Below are positions 40,001 to 51,632 of a stretch of DNA of 64,000 nucleotides, in pieces (positions within the stretch are counted from its first letter, which is position 1; every line of letters begins with the position of its first letter). Source of the DNA: Hoplostethus atlanticus (taxonomy: Eukaryota > Chordata > Actinopteri > Trachichthyiformes > Trachichthyidae); assembly GCA_034670405.1 (NCBI GenBank), contig JAXDDX010000005.1, forward strand, positions 107,001 to 171,000, in the 5' to 3' direction. The position numbers and the translations under genes are program-made. The notes under the pieces are model-generated. The model worked only from the letters and a program-made list of their open reading frames with translations. It did no database searches and had not been told where the DNA came from.

Positions 40001-41331
40001 ATAGGTGTACGGAGACGGATGTTGACATCCGACAACCAGCAGTTACTCATGTTTGGAAAGTCAAGCATAACAAAATGAACTGAAGGCAAACCGCAGTCTG
40101 GGCTGATGCTCATATTCAGCTATTTATCCATGTGCTCTTACCTGGTATGAAGACCACAGATGGTAAATTACAGCAAAGAGCACAGACAAGTCCATTATGT
40201 TTAGCTAAAGTTACAAGGCCAGGAACTGGATTTGTTTTGATTCCTCCTGCTCCCCGACTGCCAAAGTTTCCAATCTGGCGGGATGACAGGCTACCAAAAC
40301 TACCCAATAAATGAGACAATGTAGTCAATGAAAATTCCCTAATTAAGTTCAAGTCATTGACACTTGAAGAAAGAAAACTGCTGTGCGTTATCAATCTATC
40401 AAAATGGTTGGCACTTCTGTTACATTTTTGTTTTCCCTCCATCTATAATTCATTCATTCAGATTTTGCTCAAAACATCATGATAATATCAAACCATTAAC
40501 TCAGTATTGTGTCTCAAATTGAACCGTGAGCTGAATGTATTGTTACATCCCTAATCAAAATATACCTGGAAGTAAACATCAAACATCAAACAAAATGAGA
40601 TGTCGACAATACCCAAGCAAGCACAGACATAGCCTGAAGCTGCCGTCTCAGAACAAAGCCTGCCTGCTCTACCTGCTGAGCCTCAAGACAGCTAACTGAG
40701 TCCAGAGGAGGCAGAGTGTCAGGGAGGACGAAACTTCAAAAGGTAAAGGAAACACAGCATCAAACTGAAGAGGGAGCGGGTTCCATCACAGGCTGGCTTG
40801 GGACAGCGATCTTAACTGAACTTTCATCTTTTGTTTATGAGTGAAAGGCAGTGCTGGATACATAGGTTAAAAACTCACTTGTCCAATCATCTTCAAAGCA
40901 GTAGAGGAAATGGAAGACCACCATGACCAGAGAGTGGAGAGAGATGAGTGCAATGTACATCTGGGGGAAAGGACGGAACCATGAAGTTACTACAAAAATC
41001 ACCATCATTACATAGCGGTATCCATTGTAGAAATCCAATAAAATTAAAAGTAATTCTCCTAAATAATTCCCTTTGAGGGTGAAACAACAGTGCAACAGAG
41101 GTGCAGGAAGGCTGAAACAGTGCCTTTCACAGTGGCTACATCTGCAGTCACTTTCTCCTTGTTGACCGAGGTTCAAAACGTGTCTCGCCTTGAGTTTATA
41201 ATCAAATGCAATTATTTTAGTCAGACTGAATTTGATTAAGAGGCTCATTCTGATTCAGTACCTTTGGGTGATTACTCTGAGCCCACAATCCAAAAGCCCT
41301 GCAGACATGATAATAGAGTACAGAGAGAGAG

Positions 41332-41416
<85 letters not shown>

Positions 41417-42786
41417 ATATGTTTTAATGACTCTTTGTGCCTGGGTCTCTCTCAAGGTACTGAACTTACTGTGAAAAGCACAAAGTACTTTTGGTTGTTC
41501 TCCCCGACACAGTTGTTGACCCAGGGGCAGTGGTGGTCCATCTTCCGTATGCAGCGCTTGCAAACACTGCCATGAGGGAGAGAAGGGGTGAGAGAAAGAA
41601 AGTGTGAGGGCGAGCGTTGATGAGCGAGAGAGAGCAGGACTGCCACAGCGCAGCAGCTCAGACGGATTACTTTCAACCAGCAGCAGTGGCAGCTTGGGGG
41701 TTACAGTACAGCGGTGGCAGTAAATAAAGGTGAGCTGGCCTTGTCCAGTCCAGATGCATACTACTGTATCAACCCTACAGGGCACATGGAAAAACACAAA
41801 TAGAAAGAGAAGGACACTGAACCGCCGAAAGCCAAAGACAGCCGGACTATATTACTGTACTGCAGGGAGAGCAATTTCTATTTCACAGATAAGTAAGAAT
41901 TTATGATAACTGTTTGAATTCTCCACTATTCACTCACTGCAAAACACTGCAGTTCCAAGCGTGGAAATGGGAATGCGGCAGGAATTCACAAGCGCTTCGT
42001 GACCCTTTTGCCCTACCTGCAGTGGTGTGCTCGGTCAGGCTTGATGCTGCAGCATTTGGGACATTTGTAGACCACCTGTCCCGGTTTCAGCTGAAGGCTC
42101 TCTATGTATTCCTTAGTAGCATTACCTTTTGGCACGGCCCCCTAGCAGGACATCAATATACAGTAGGTGACTTCAGGGTAATTTGCAGCTCATTGATCGT
42201 TACAGTGAAATAACTAGGCAGATAACTAGGCACATAAGTTCATGAGATTTCAGCACAATTAATCAACACTATATAATGCCAAAGACGCTGAAATCAGACT
42301 CAGAAATAACCAGTCACTTAATTTCCAATTTCTGTATGTATATGTATGTGTATATGTGCATGCTGAGTGTGTGTTTGTGCCTGCATCTGGTGCATGCATG
42401 CATGTTTGCATACATAACCCCAAACAAGCCCCACTCACAGGGTCGGTGCACATGGCCCTGAAGTGTGAGGCAAGGGCGAGGAAGGCCAAGCTGTTGAACA
42501 GTGTACCGTTCACAATGCTGTACGTCAGGTTCTTGGAAGGCAGCAGCATTACAAACAGCACCACAAACTCGGCGTACAACACCAGCATCCAGGTGATGAC
42601 CGCACACACGATGCCACAGGCGTCCCTGATGAACCACATGGCGGAGGCAGAGGAGGAGGTGATGATGTCTTTGGAGATAGGGATGCGCTGCTCGGCCTGT
42701 AGGTAGCCAGGCCCGGCCGTGGTCCCAGACCCGGCCTGCCCACGCCCATGCTCCACATCCCTGCATCTGTGCACCGGGCTCTTCAT
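33851..42786 (-). CDS. zdhhc3: Palmitoyltransferase ZDHHC3 (313 or 330 aa)
   Basis: Five shared minus-strand exons, 42439-42786, 42017-42141, 41470-41566, 40879-40960 and 38507-38637, join in frame. They are followed by one of two terminal exons, 36638-36796 or 33851-34060. The product is a Golgi S-acyltransferase. Four membrane segments are expected: ~56-82, ~91-109, and two after the cysteine-rich domain ([19 protein letters not shown] and [17 protein letters not shown]). The cysteine-rich domain starts at [16 protein letters not shown] (about 142-157), with catalytic DHHC at 168-171 followed by [11 protein letters not shown]. The start at 42786 ([14 protein letters not shown]) corresponds to the human N-terminus, with an extra glycine-rich stretch. 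A possible 5' UTR acceptor (TTTGCCAG) ends the leader intron at 42856. ZDHHC7 is the close relative; the YQYVV terminus and neighbours KIAA1143/TMEM42 favour ZDHHC3. Confidence 0.95.
36534..36562. repeat. (GGGCT)n short array
   Basis: About five GGGCT units ending in a G-run, just downstream of terminal exon A. G-quadruplex-prone on the plus strand. Confidence 0.85.
36638..36796 (-). CDS. zdhhc3: zdhhc3 alternative terminal exon A (YQYVV end)
   Basis: The exon begins after a TTTTCAG acceptor in phase 0 with [18 protein letters not shown], includes VFGHPFS and ends TYQYVV then TGA. This is the C-terminus of the common human ZDHHC3 isoform. It lies 1.7 kb downstream of exon 5, and splicing to it would exclude exon B unless a donor exists inside. 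Confidence 0.9.
   Translation of the reverse strand, partial: GIEQLKKEERRWAKKTKWMNMRAVFGHPFSIMWFSPFSTPDHGKAETYQYVV
37485..38215. mobile_element. Tc1/mariner-like relic in zdhhc3 intron 5
   Basis: The left end GGTAACTGCCAAAATAGAGG and the reverse complement of the right end GGTAACTGCCAAAAGGAAGG are inverted repeats about 730 bases apart. Near the right end a plus-strand frame has [20 protein letters not shown], like the last part of a Tc1-type DDE transposase. Stops and lack of the N-terminal part mark it as dead. Confidence 0.65.
38221..38310. repeat. ~90-bp repeat, copy 1 (flanks zdhhc3 exon 5)
   Basis: TGAGACAATGTGGTCAATGA to GCTGTGCGTTATCAATCTA matches 40312-40401 at roughly 85 percent by eye, in the same orientation. 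Confidence 0.8.
39897..40552. mobile_element. TIR element (hAT/MITE-like) in zdhhc3 intron 4
   Basis: The left end AGGGATGTAACAAAA and right end TGTTACATCCCT are inverted. The 656-base interior has no transposase and includes the second copy of the ~90-bp repeat (40312-40401). The AGGGATGTAAC terminus is common among fish hAT-type MITEs. No clean target duplication is visible. Confidence 0.65.
41324..41414. repeat. (GA)n(GT)n microsatellite in zdhhc3 intron 3
   Basis: A short GA run followed by about 40 GT units. It ends 56 bases beyond the exon 3 donor side. Confidence 0.97.
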
Positions 42787-43583
42787 CCTTCATCCAAGCT
42801 AGCTGCTGCCACAGGACCTGCTGTGCCTTCAGGCTTCAGTCTCAGTCACCGCATGCTGGCAAACAGGAGCAGGAAAAGAGGGAGGTAGATCAGAGCTAAG
42901 TCTGAGGGAAGATTCTCCAAAGGATCATGAAGGGGAATGGCATTTGATTTAAGGTTTGATATGTTATTCCTATGACATGGGTCTGTGTGTTCTGTGTGAC
43001 TAAACGTTCATTATTGTCTCCCATCACTAGAAACAAGAAAGAGTTTCACCCCCTCTTTTGATGATTCCAATTTCCTTGTGTTTTGTGTTGTATTTCAAGT
43101 CATTGTCATTTTGTCTTCCATCAAGGACCACATTGGAAATGTGTGTTTAAAGTAACTTTCCTGTGCTATCCTCTAGGGTAAAATATACATCATGGATTAT
43201 CATGGATGGTTTATCATGGATTTTTCTATTTCCTAAATCTAATCTTAAAGAAGAATAACGCTCAATTTAAGAAATGCATTTGCTATTCCCTTGGCTTAGG
43301 ACAGTTCAGTGTCAAATTTATGAACGTGAACAACACTCTCCCAAAGCTGGTGCTACTCCACTGGCAATGAATGGTAATTAACTTTAAAGACTTTGAATGT
43401 GTGAGGTCCTACACCTGAGGTGAACACTGTGACATGAAGGTTTAGGGGGTGGAGATAAACTCATCTCTCTAACAAATGAGGACTGCAAGAAATGCTCAGT
43501 CAAATTGTCTGTTACAGCAAAAACATTTGAATAGTGAATGGTGTAATAAGTGTTAAGGTGTAAGAAGTGTTAAGATACTCTGG

Positions 43584-43810
43584 GCACTTGTGTGGCGTAG
43601 TGAGTAGAGAGACATGCCTTCAACTGTAAGGCCTGATTCAAGCCTCCATGTCAGCAAGCATCCAGCTTGTTTCAGTGTCCTTGGGCAAGACACCGACGCC
43701 TTGTTTACAATTGACTACTCTGTTATGTTACGGTACACTGGAAGTCTATTCATTCCTACGGAAGACAAAAAACGCAACACCCCCCTGTGTACAACGGTTC
43801 ACTTGGCAGC
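43584..43810 (+). mobile_element. tRNA-derived SINE, degenerate
   Basis: The A-box-like TGGCGTAGTGAGTAGAG is followed by the B-box-like GATTCAAGCC and then GTGTCCTTGGGCAAGACAC, the same body block as in the SINEs at 5592-5887 and 49283-49537. Confidence 0.65.
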
Positions 43811-44000
43811 AGAGTGACAGTTAGTTGGAAAAATCGAACTTTTACATTTTGACTCTAACTTAACCAGAAGTTGTAGTCTTCACTCGATTTGTGAGCTATT
43901 GATTTTTTTTTTTTTTTTAATACGATAAACATCTTACAGTGAAAAACACTCAACATCAACCACTTTAAACTTTAAAAGATGTCTGATGACTTGATGATAA

Positions 44001-44300
44001 TAGCACGGTTATTACGCAGTGGTGCAGTGCTTGCACTGCTGCCTCACAACAAGAAGGTCCTGGGTTCGAACCCACTCTGGGGTGCCCAGGTGGGTTATCT
44101 CCCGGGCCTTTCTGTGTGGAGTTTGCATGTTCTCCCTGTGCTCACATGGGCAACTTGTTCAATATTCCAACTGGCTGGGGGCAACATTGCATCGGTGATG
44201 ACAGAGGTACAATGTGACAGATTTGAATGTAAACAAGGGTTGAATCCCTACCAGCTCCAGTGGTGCTGTCCTGTAGCTGACCCTGACCTCTGAACTCTCT
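44001..44300 (+). mobile_element. tRNA-derived SINE
   Basis: A head with CAGTGGTGCAGTGCTTGCAC and the B box GGGTTCGAACCCAC at 44062-44075. It is followed by GCCTTTCTGTGTGGAGTTTG and CATGTTCTCCCTGTG, a well-known teleost SINE body. The tail carries the reverse complement of the GGAGCTGGTAGGGATTCA block seen at 9.8 and 13.8 kb. Confidence 0.8.
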
Positions 44301-45630
44301 CTTTGAGGAAGGGGGCAAGCAATATATATTTTTTTAGGTTTGCACTACTGACTCAACACTTAACAATGGGTAAGCCAGATGTGTAGGACCAGTGAACTTT
44401 GACTGATCTTCATTAATTTATTTGGCAAACAAAAAGAGAAATTCCCTACGTGGATCAATACAGTATCAAATAATGCTAACCAAAAGACATTTCAGTCTTC
44501 TATGTTAATATAATTCAGCCAAGAGAGAATACTGTCAGGTGAACCAATGATAACAGTAAGCCATTTAAAGACACATTTTGTGGGTAAAAAGAATCAAAAG
44601 TCCTGTGCAGTGTGGGCCTATCAATATGAACATCTCATGACATCTCAAGCTACAACACTCTTTTAGAGGTCAAACGCAGCAGAGGGCAGCACAGTGCTGC
44701 ATTCCTCTGCAGTCTGACTCCGTGCCACACTGCCTGGCTGTGTGTGGATGCTCACTGAATCAGAGTATGAAGTGTATGTATGTAGTGGTAAATGGTGGGT
44801 AAACTGTGGCTTCCTGTCAGTGATATAAGACATCACATCCCAAAATAAACAAATGTAAACAAACATTTTAAAAAAAAAGCATTAATTGGTGTTTTTTAAC
44901 CTTAAAAGGACATATCATTGTATAATTTACATACATTTAAGACTGTTTCTTTCCTTGTTGTCAGAAAGATCCACACTCAGATGTCGAAAATAAAAAGGTC
45001 ATCTGAGTTTAGGTGGGTTTACCCTCCACTACACCCCTGGTCGAGTGGATGACACAGTTACTAGTTAACTCCTAAGAAAACAAGCTAGCTGGGTTATTGT
45101 TGTTTGTTCAGTTAATAACATAGCTATTCGTGTCAACTCGGTTTATTTATGCAGCTTTACATCGCTAACGTCAGGTTAGCCAATTTAAAGGCCCATGGTG
45201 AAACCTTGAAAGAAGCACATTAACATTAGCTTATCCTAGCTGGTTAGCTAACGTGTATAAGGAAGCATTTGCTAACCTGATTTCACATTCGAGTCAGTCT
45301 CCTTGCATTCAAATGGAAAGCGGTAGACGCCTGTGAAAGTTTGGCTGTTTTTACATCAGGTTAACTAACATATATTCCGAGTCATTCCTGATGAAATATG
45401 GGCATCGTTCGTCGGTTTTTGGTGCTGGTTGTAGCTTGCCCCAAGAAACCAACCCCCGCCCCCTGAACAACAACAAGACGTCATGACGTATCAGAAAATT
45501 AATAGAAGAGAGCCAATCGGATTAATGGAAAGGTTCCATGCCTGTACGTCAGAGGATACGCCCAAACACACCTACTTCCATATCTATCTAGATGGTTTTA
45601 GGTAACCCGAGTTCTCTTGTGGGTGTACTG

Positions 45631-45631
<1 letters not shown>

Positions 45632-45665
<34 letters not shown>
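45632..45665. repeat. (TAA)n microsatellite
   Basis: About eleven ATA/TAA triplets. Confidence 0.95.
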
Positions 45666-45667
<2 letters not shown>

Positions 45668-46859
45668 TTTGTAAAGAATTTTTCTAAATAAGGTTACAAA
45701 TTGCTATGAGGAAACAATTCAAGACAGCTGACACTTCAAAGAGTAAAAGTGGCACATACTCATGAATCAGATGTATTATACAGATTATATTGATGTTTTA
45801 TTTGTTATACAAATAAATAATATTAGCTATCAAATGCATGTATATAAAATTTGTTTTTAAAAGAGGCTTAGATGAGTAAACAGAGCCTGCCAAGTCTAAT
45901 TTCTTCAGGCAGGCTATTCAAGAGTCTATAAATACAGAATGTGTCAGGGAGAGGGTTCACTTAAATCGATTCTATAGTGGCCCTCCTAATACTGAGAATG
46001 TGCAGTCATAAATAATAAAAATCCATAAGAAAGCATTATTACTCCACACCTTGAGGGGTTCCTCTCCGTTTTGAAGTCCCTGAGAATTATCGCTTCTTCT
46101 TGCCTTAAGAGAACCACTGCCTGTTCAACTTCTATCAAGGAGGGTGGCAACCCTTGGTCATCACTAGAGGGCACTGCTAGACAGACATCTCTTGCTGGCT
46201 GACTCAGTGGTGGAGTTTTGGCAGCTATAAATAGATTAATTCTCATGTTGTTCTGGTTGCACAGAGTTTTGATTCTCATCTTTTCCAGAGTTGTAACATA
46301 TTTATTCATTGGAAGTATCATTAATCCCTGTTAGATCATACAGACAGGGGTAACATACAGTGGGAAATATAAAATCTACCACCCAGCCAGAAGAAACATT
46401 TAACAATTTGAGTCAACAAGTTGAGCCAATATCTCCACTTACCCGAATCTAATTACATTACATTCTTACACGCACACTCACCCACACACATAAACATACT
46501 CACTCACAGTTGTGTTGAGCCAATTTGTGCATTGTTAAGATTATTTATGACCATGTTATGTAAACATAAGTTATGTTGTTATTATGTGATAGGAGGAAAA
46601 CTGAAGCCTTCTCAGAAGAGACAGAATGGAGGGAGACTGTTTGTCCCTGCACACTGGAAAGGCCCCAGTGAAAGAACTGAAAGGACAAAATAAAGGTTTT
46701 AAGTTGGGTGACATTTTACCTGTCCTTGTGCTCAACTTGCCCCTACCCTTGGTGGAACATGTTGTGCCCAAAGACAAACTTTTTTTAATCCTACTTTTCC
46801 TACTTTTAAAATTGTATGAGCTACAGAACATGTTTTAAATTCCATGGATACCCCAAACC

Positions 46860-47070
46860 AAATCAATCACATTTTATTTGTATAGCCCTTAATCATAAGG
46901 GCTTCATAGTGCCCAACGTGTGAAAACAATAAATGGTTAGTACACGACATCCCCCAGCCTTGGACCTTCACAGAGGACAAGGAAAAACTCCCACAAAACC
47001 TTTTAGGAAAAAATGGAAGAAACCTTGGGAGGGGCTACCCAGAGAGGGATCCCCTACCAGGTCCACAACA
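46860..47070 (+). mobile_element. Fish SINE-like dispersed repeat
   Basis: Starts AATCAATCACATTTTATTTG, TATAGCCCTTAATCATAAGG and ends with GACAAGGAAAAACTCCC, AAATGGAAGAAACCTTGGGA and GAGGGATCCCCTACCAGG. These blocks are typical of an abundant percomorph repeat. No B box is seen, so the head may be missing. Confidence 0.65.
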
Positions 47071-47169
47071 TTAAGTATACATAACAATTATTGTTTGAAA
47101 TACACATTTATTCAGTGGGACAAAATGCTAAAATTGGCTTATCTTACCCCATTCAGACCTGCTCTAGCT

Positions 47170-47281
47170 CACTATTTCTCTCTCTTTCTGTTTCTCTCTC
47201 TCTCTTTCTGTTTCTCTCTCTCTCTCTCTTTCTGTTTCTGTCTCTCTCTCTTTCTGTTTCTTTCTCTCTCTCTCTCTTTCG

Positions 47282-47337
<56 letters not shown>
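47170..47337. repeat. (TC)n/(TTTCTG)n and (CA)n compound tract
   Basis: TCTC with interspersed TTTCTG units for about 135 bases, then 16 CA units. Leu/Ser-rich and Arg/Glu-rich frames here are artefacts. Confidence 0.95.
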
Positions 47338-47338
<1 letters not shown>

Positions 47339-49282
47339 CTGGCAGTTTTGTTCTCAGCTGTGGTCTCTACTGATGTGCAGGAACGTACATCTGTCTCATC
47401 ACAGCAGGTGGGGATGCAAAGACATAACTGACTTAACTGCCAGTTTCCATCAAAAATAGCATGAAGTCATAAAGTCATAAAGTTTGAGCTTTATTCAAGG
47501 GAACTTTAAGATAATCTGTAGATAACTAGGACAACTTCCTCTTATATTGTTTGGCATGAACCATGAGTTATAACTTCTGGGAAAGCAAAAGCACCACATG
47601 AATGGGAGACCTACTGATTTTTTTTTTCATCTAGAGGTGGTTGTTAAGAAATGCACATGCACAATGTAAACTGAGTATTGCATGTGATTGCAAAGTACAA
47701 ACCATCTAAAGATCCTCTAATATATTCTGATCTTCTAATCCTCTACAGTTTAATGTCTCAGTTGTGAACTCAGCTGTATCAAGTTTCCTGGATTTCTAAA
47801 TCACCTACACCCTTAAATGGGATGAGAACATCTTCGGTTGAATCAACAAACAATGTTCTTTCTGCAGGAAATGAGGAAGCTCAATGCCTCAAAGCCAATC
47901 CACGACCAATTCAACTGCTCAGTCACTGAAAGCATCCGAACATTTTCCATCAGTCTGGTTTTTCTCTGCCTCCTTTTATGCCGAGGCTAAGCTCCAGCAT
48001 ATTGTTTGTCTACACTGGTGTCGACTGCCCTCTGTGAAGACAGGGTGAAGAAGAGAGCAGGGAGGTTTGACGCCAACCCTGAACACCGCTACCAGACGCT
48101 ACCAGGCCATTAGCAACAGATAGATATTAACAAGTTGCCTATAGAAGACATGTTAGGAAGCTCTTAAGAAGGCTTCCAATTCCCCAATATGTTCTCAGGG
48201 TCAGACTCTTACAAGCTTCTCTTTGTTTCTTACTTACAAGCTGTATGTGTATGCATGTGACCCTAACCCTAACAACCATAAAAGATCAACAATGTATTTT
48301 CAGTTATTTCAATAGGCATGACGGTATTAATGCACGCTGTCAGCAAGCTACAACAATATACTTATTGTCGGCTTGAACATTGAAATCCACTCATGTGACA
48401 TTTAAGATGAAAACAGTAATGGCATGAACAGTGTCAACAAATGCAAATGTTTAATAACCAGCCTCACTGTCTGAGTGAAATATGATGGGGACAGATGTGT
48501 CAGAGGATCCATTCTGTCTCTCAGCGGGCTAGCTGCAACCCATAATACTTCAATCTGGAAAACAATTTGGAGCAATTGTTCAGGAAGGCTATATTTATAT
48601 ACAGTATATACTTACATACCCCTTTAAGTGTAGGAAAAGGCTCAGACATTGGTTACTGCCCTTTGGCTGAAGGCCTATTAAGTGGAAATGTAAAGGTTAA
48701 AAGCAGAACTATTTACACTTTGGATTGTCGAGAAAGTGTGTTTAACTGAATGAATTTAGAGACTTACCTTTTCAATGCAACAATTTGAAGACAAGAGGAA
48801 GCTTATCTAAGTTAAGAAAAAAATTAAGAACAAATTTGAGAGCTTTGCTTTCTGTTTTGACTAAAGTTACAAAATAAAAGCACTTCTAGTTTAACACAAC
48901 CTATAAAACTAGATGTAATCCCGCTACTGTTACTGTCTAGTCCATCCTATTTATTATTAGTATTGTTGTTGTTGCTACTTATACTGTCTGCACAAGTCTT
49001 TATGCACTTCATCACACTATATCAACGCTCCATAAGGCTCAGAACTCATTTCATATATTTATACCTTACTAACTACAATTATCTCCATTGCGCTACTGGA
49101 ACCTCATTCACGCCACATTGCCTGGATGCACATAGTGATAGAATGCACAGAATGTATTCCTTTTTATTGCACAAAAATTGAGGTCCTCTTGTCCCTGTAC
49201 CATGCGTGCCACTATCAACTTACCCCAACATCACCAAGACAAATTCACCAATCAGTAACAAGATGCATCATCCCTTCGAGTT

Positions 49283-49537
49283 GTGCGGCTGTGGCTCAGT
49301 GGTAGAGCAGGTTGTCCACTGATCACAAGGTTGGCAGTTAGATCCCCAGCTCCTCCTGTCCACATGTCAAAGTGTCCTTGGGCAAGACACTGAACCCAAA
49401 TTGCTCCCAATGGTCAGGCCAGCACCTTGCATGGTAGCTCAATGCCATCGGTGGGTGAGTGTGTGTGTGTGTGAATGAGAGGCATATATTGTAAAGCGCT
49501 TTGGATAAAAGCGCTATGTAAATGCAGCCATTTACCA
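49283..49537 (+). mobile_element. tRNA-derived SINE, near full length
   Basis: The head has A box TGGCTCAGTGGTAGAGC (49292-49308) and a degenerate B box. It is followed by GTGTCCTTGGGCAAGACAC, TGAACCCAAATTGCTCCC, and a tail with GTAAAGCGCTTTGGATAAAA, GCGCTATGTAAATGCAG and CCATTTACCA. It is in the same super-family as 5592-5887, opposite orientation. Confidence 0.82.
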
Positions 49538-49740
49538 AGTGTAGCAGTTGTGGATTTTCAAAAAAACGGAAATTTTGACCTTTAATTATAGTGCCTCCAT
49601 CAGGCCAATCAGTATAATGCTTTTTTAAAACTGCCAAAACGCAGCATCCCTAAAATAAATAGGGATAGATATTTGAGTTAAAAATGTTGATTGTTTATTA
49701 TCGCCCTCATTGGGCTAATCAGTGTAATTTCTGAGGTTGG

Positions 49741-50000
49741 TTATTACATAATGCACCTTATTATTACATTTTCATCAAAAAAAAAAAGTGCAACTCACGC
49801 ATTTTGTAATAACCACCGCAATATGTAATCATTTATTACAAAATGCAGGGAAATTTATTACATATTGCGTTCAGGCTGTTTATTACAAAATGGGGCAGAT
49901 TATTACAAAATGCGGGTGTTATTACATAATGAAGTGAAAATGTATTACATTTTGTCGAGTTATTACATAATGCGGTGTTATTACATAATGTGTTGTTACA
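49741..50000. repeat. Clustered TTATTACA(A/T)AATG motif
   Basis: About ten copies of TTATTACAWAATG or TTATTACATTTTG, plus reverse-complement forms such as ATTTTGTAATAA, occur in 260 bases with spacers of 10-25 bases. Several copies continue as AATGCGG or AATGCAGG. Confidence 0.85.
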
Positions 50001-51569
50001 CGCCCCCATTAGACCAATCAATGCAACTGAGATATCACCTGATAGATCACGTTTGATGGACAGATAGACAGAGAGGGGAACAGACGGACGGAAACACCCT
50101 CCCCCCCTTACAATTTCAGTCTCCTTTTTATTCTAATACCTTTCTCTGAGTGATGTATTAGCAATTGTACTAATTGCATGTTGCCTCAAGGCTGATGGAT
50201 AGGCTGATGAAAGAGGGAGCCTGAAAAGAAGATAACCCTTGAAACACCTACACACAGTCTGCCACTCCACCATTCAATGCAGATATCTGGCTGTGGGCAA
50301 TTTCTGTCTTCTACTTTCTGCCTTTTGATTTCCACAAGCTGCACTCAGACAAGCAGCGAGCCGAGACATTCATACATAACAGGATCTTTGCATTTGTCAG
50401 ACGGCTGCTGAACTTGCTAGAGAATAATGAGAGCTGAGCTGCGTCTGGCCTCGTAGGAATCCAAGGTGAAGGAGGCAGGAAAGGACGGGAAGGACACAAT
50501 GTACTTGCAATGAATCAAGATACCATGGTGACCCAACCAATTATCAATCGCTTTCTGAGCCTCTCTCTCCCTGTCTTGCTAGCATGCTGTCTCTGTCACT
50601 CTCTCCCCTCCTATCTCCTCTTTACACATACTTGCTGTATGACTGTAGCTATCTAATGCTATGTCTGCCTGGCTGCCTCTGCCTCCGTCTTTCTGCCTGT
50701 CTGTTCGTCTTGCTCTATCTCTCCGTCTGTCCTCTCAAGCAAGGATCGACTCCCGTCACGTTTCTCACTCTCACTCCATCCCCTGTAATTCTTTCAACAA
50801 GTGGTTTAACATCACCACAGAGACCAGAAGTGCCATTTGAAGCACGCCAGAGAGCCTTTTACCATGAAAGACATGAAAAACAAGAGACAGGGCTTGATCA
50901 ATAATGCACATTTAGCTTTAAAGTAAAGGAAAACTGTTTCTAAGATCAATATCTGATGTCCTGCCGTGTCAGGCCTATACTCTTATGAAGAACTACATTT
51001 ATTGTACAAACCTTTCATTATGGAAGTTCTTCAAGTATAATATTCATTGCTGCTGTTTTATCTCCAAATGCAAAGAACCTTTCGTTCATTATGAGCGTGA
51101 AAATGTTTTAATTATAGATAGAAATCACAGTGTGAAGGCATAAAAGAGGACTCTGTAATTTTTCTGTAGTTCTCCCTGTCCTTCAGCAATAGTTTAATAT
51201 CGCCGCGAGCAATGCTAACCTGACAAATCTCTGTCCTTTGTGCCCCTCTGCTGGCATTTGGCAGATGTTTAATTCAAAGTTAGAAGATATGCTACTTATT
51301 TCAGTGACATTTCTGCATGAGGAATAATTTTGAATGCCTGCTTGGCGAATGGATGTAAAGATGAAAGAAGAAGACAGTGCATATGCATACCACTCTTTAT
51401 GGCTGTCTAAGTGTAAACCTTCTCCAGCACCAGCGAAAGAGGTTGCTGTACACTTCACAGTTTTAATTTACTCACTATCCAGACTCATAAAATTGTAATA
51501 TTACTGGGTATTGTTTGAATTTGACAAAGAAAACGTGACAAAATGCGATATGTGTGTAGACAGATGCAC

Positions 51570-51577
<8 letters not shown>

Positions 51578-51623
<46 letters not shown>

Positions 51624-51632
51624 AGGGAGGGC
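51578..51632. repeat. (GA)n/(GGGA)n microsatellite
   Basis: About 20 GA units followed by GGGA repeats. Confidence 0.95.

Larger units (their letters stand above)
42856..45540 (-). other. zdhhc3: zdhhc3 leader intron and putative promoter
   Basis: No coding sequence is seen. Two SINEs lie at 43584-43810 and 44001-44300. At 45440-45520 a motif cluster reads, on the minus strand, GATTGGCT (inverted CCAAT, 45513-45520), ATACGTCATGACGTC (tandem CRE-like, 45478-45493) and GGGGGCGGGGG (GC box, ~45452-45463). It is the likeliest start of the zdhhc3 transcript, by inference. The stretch 42900-43560 is unremarkable AT-rich sequence. Confidence 0.45.

Noticed and set aside
48260..48273. CCCTAACCCTAAC telomere-like sequence
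   Set aside because: Only two units, within ordinary intergenic sequence; not an interstitial telomere array.
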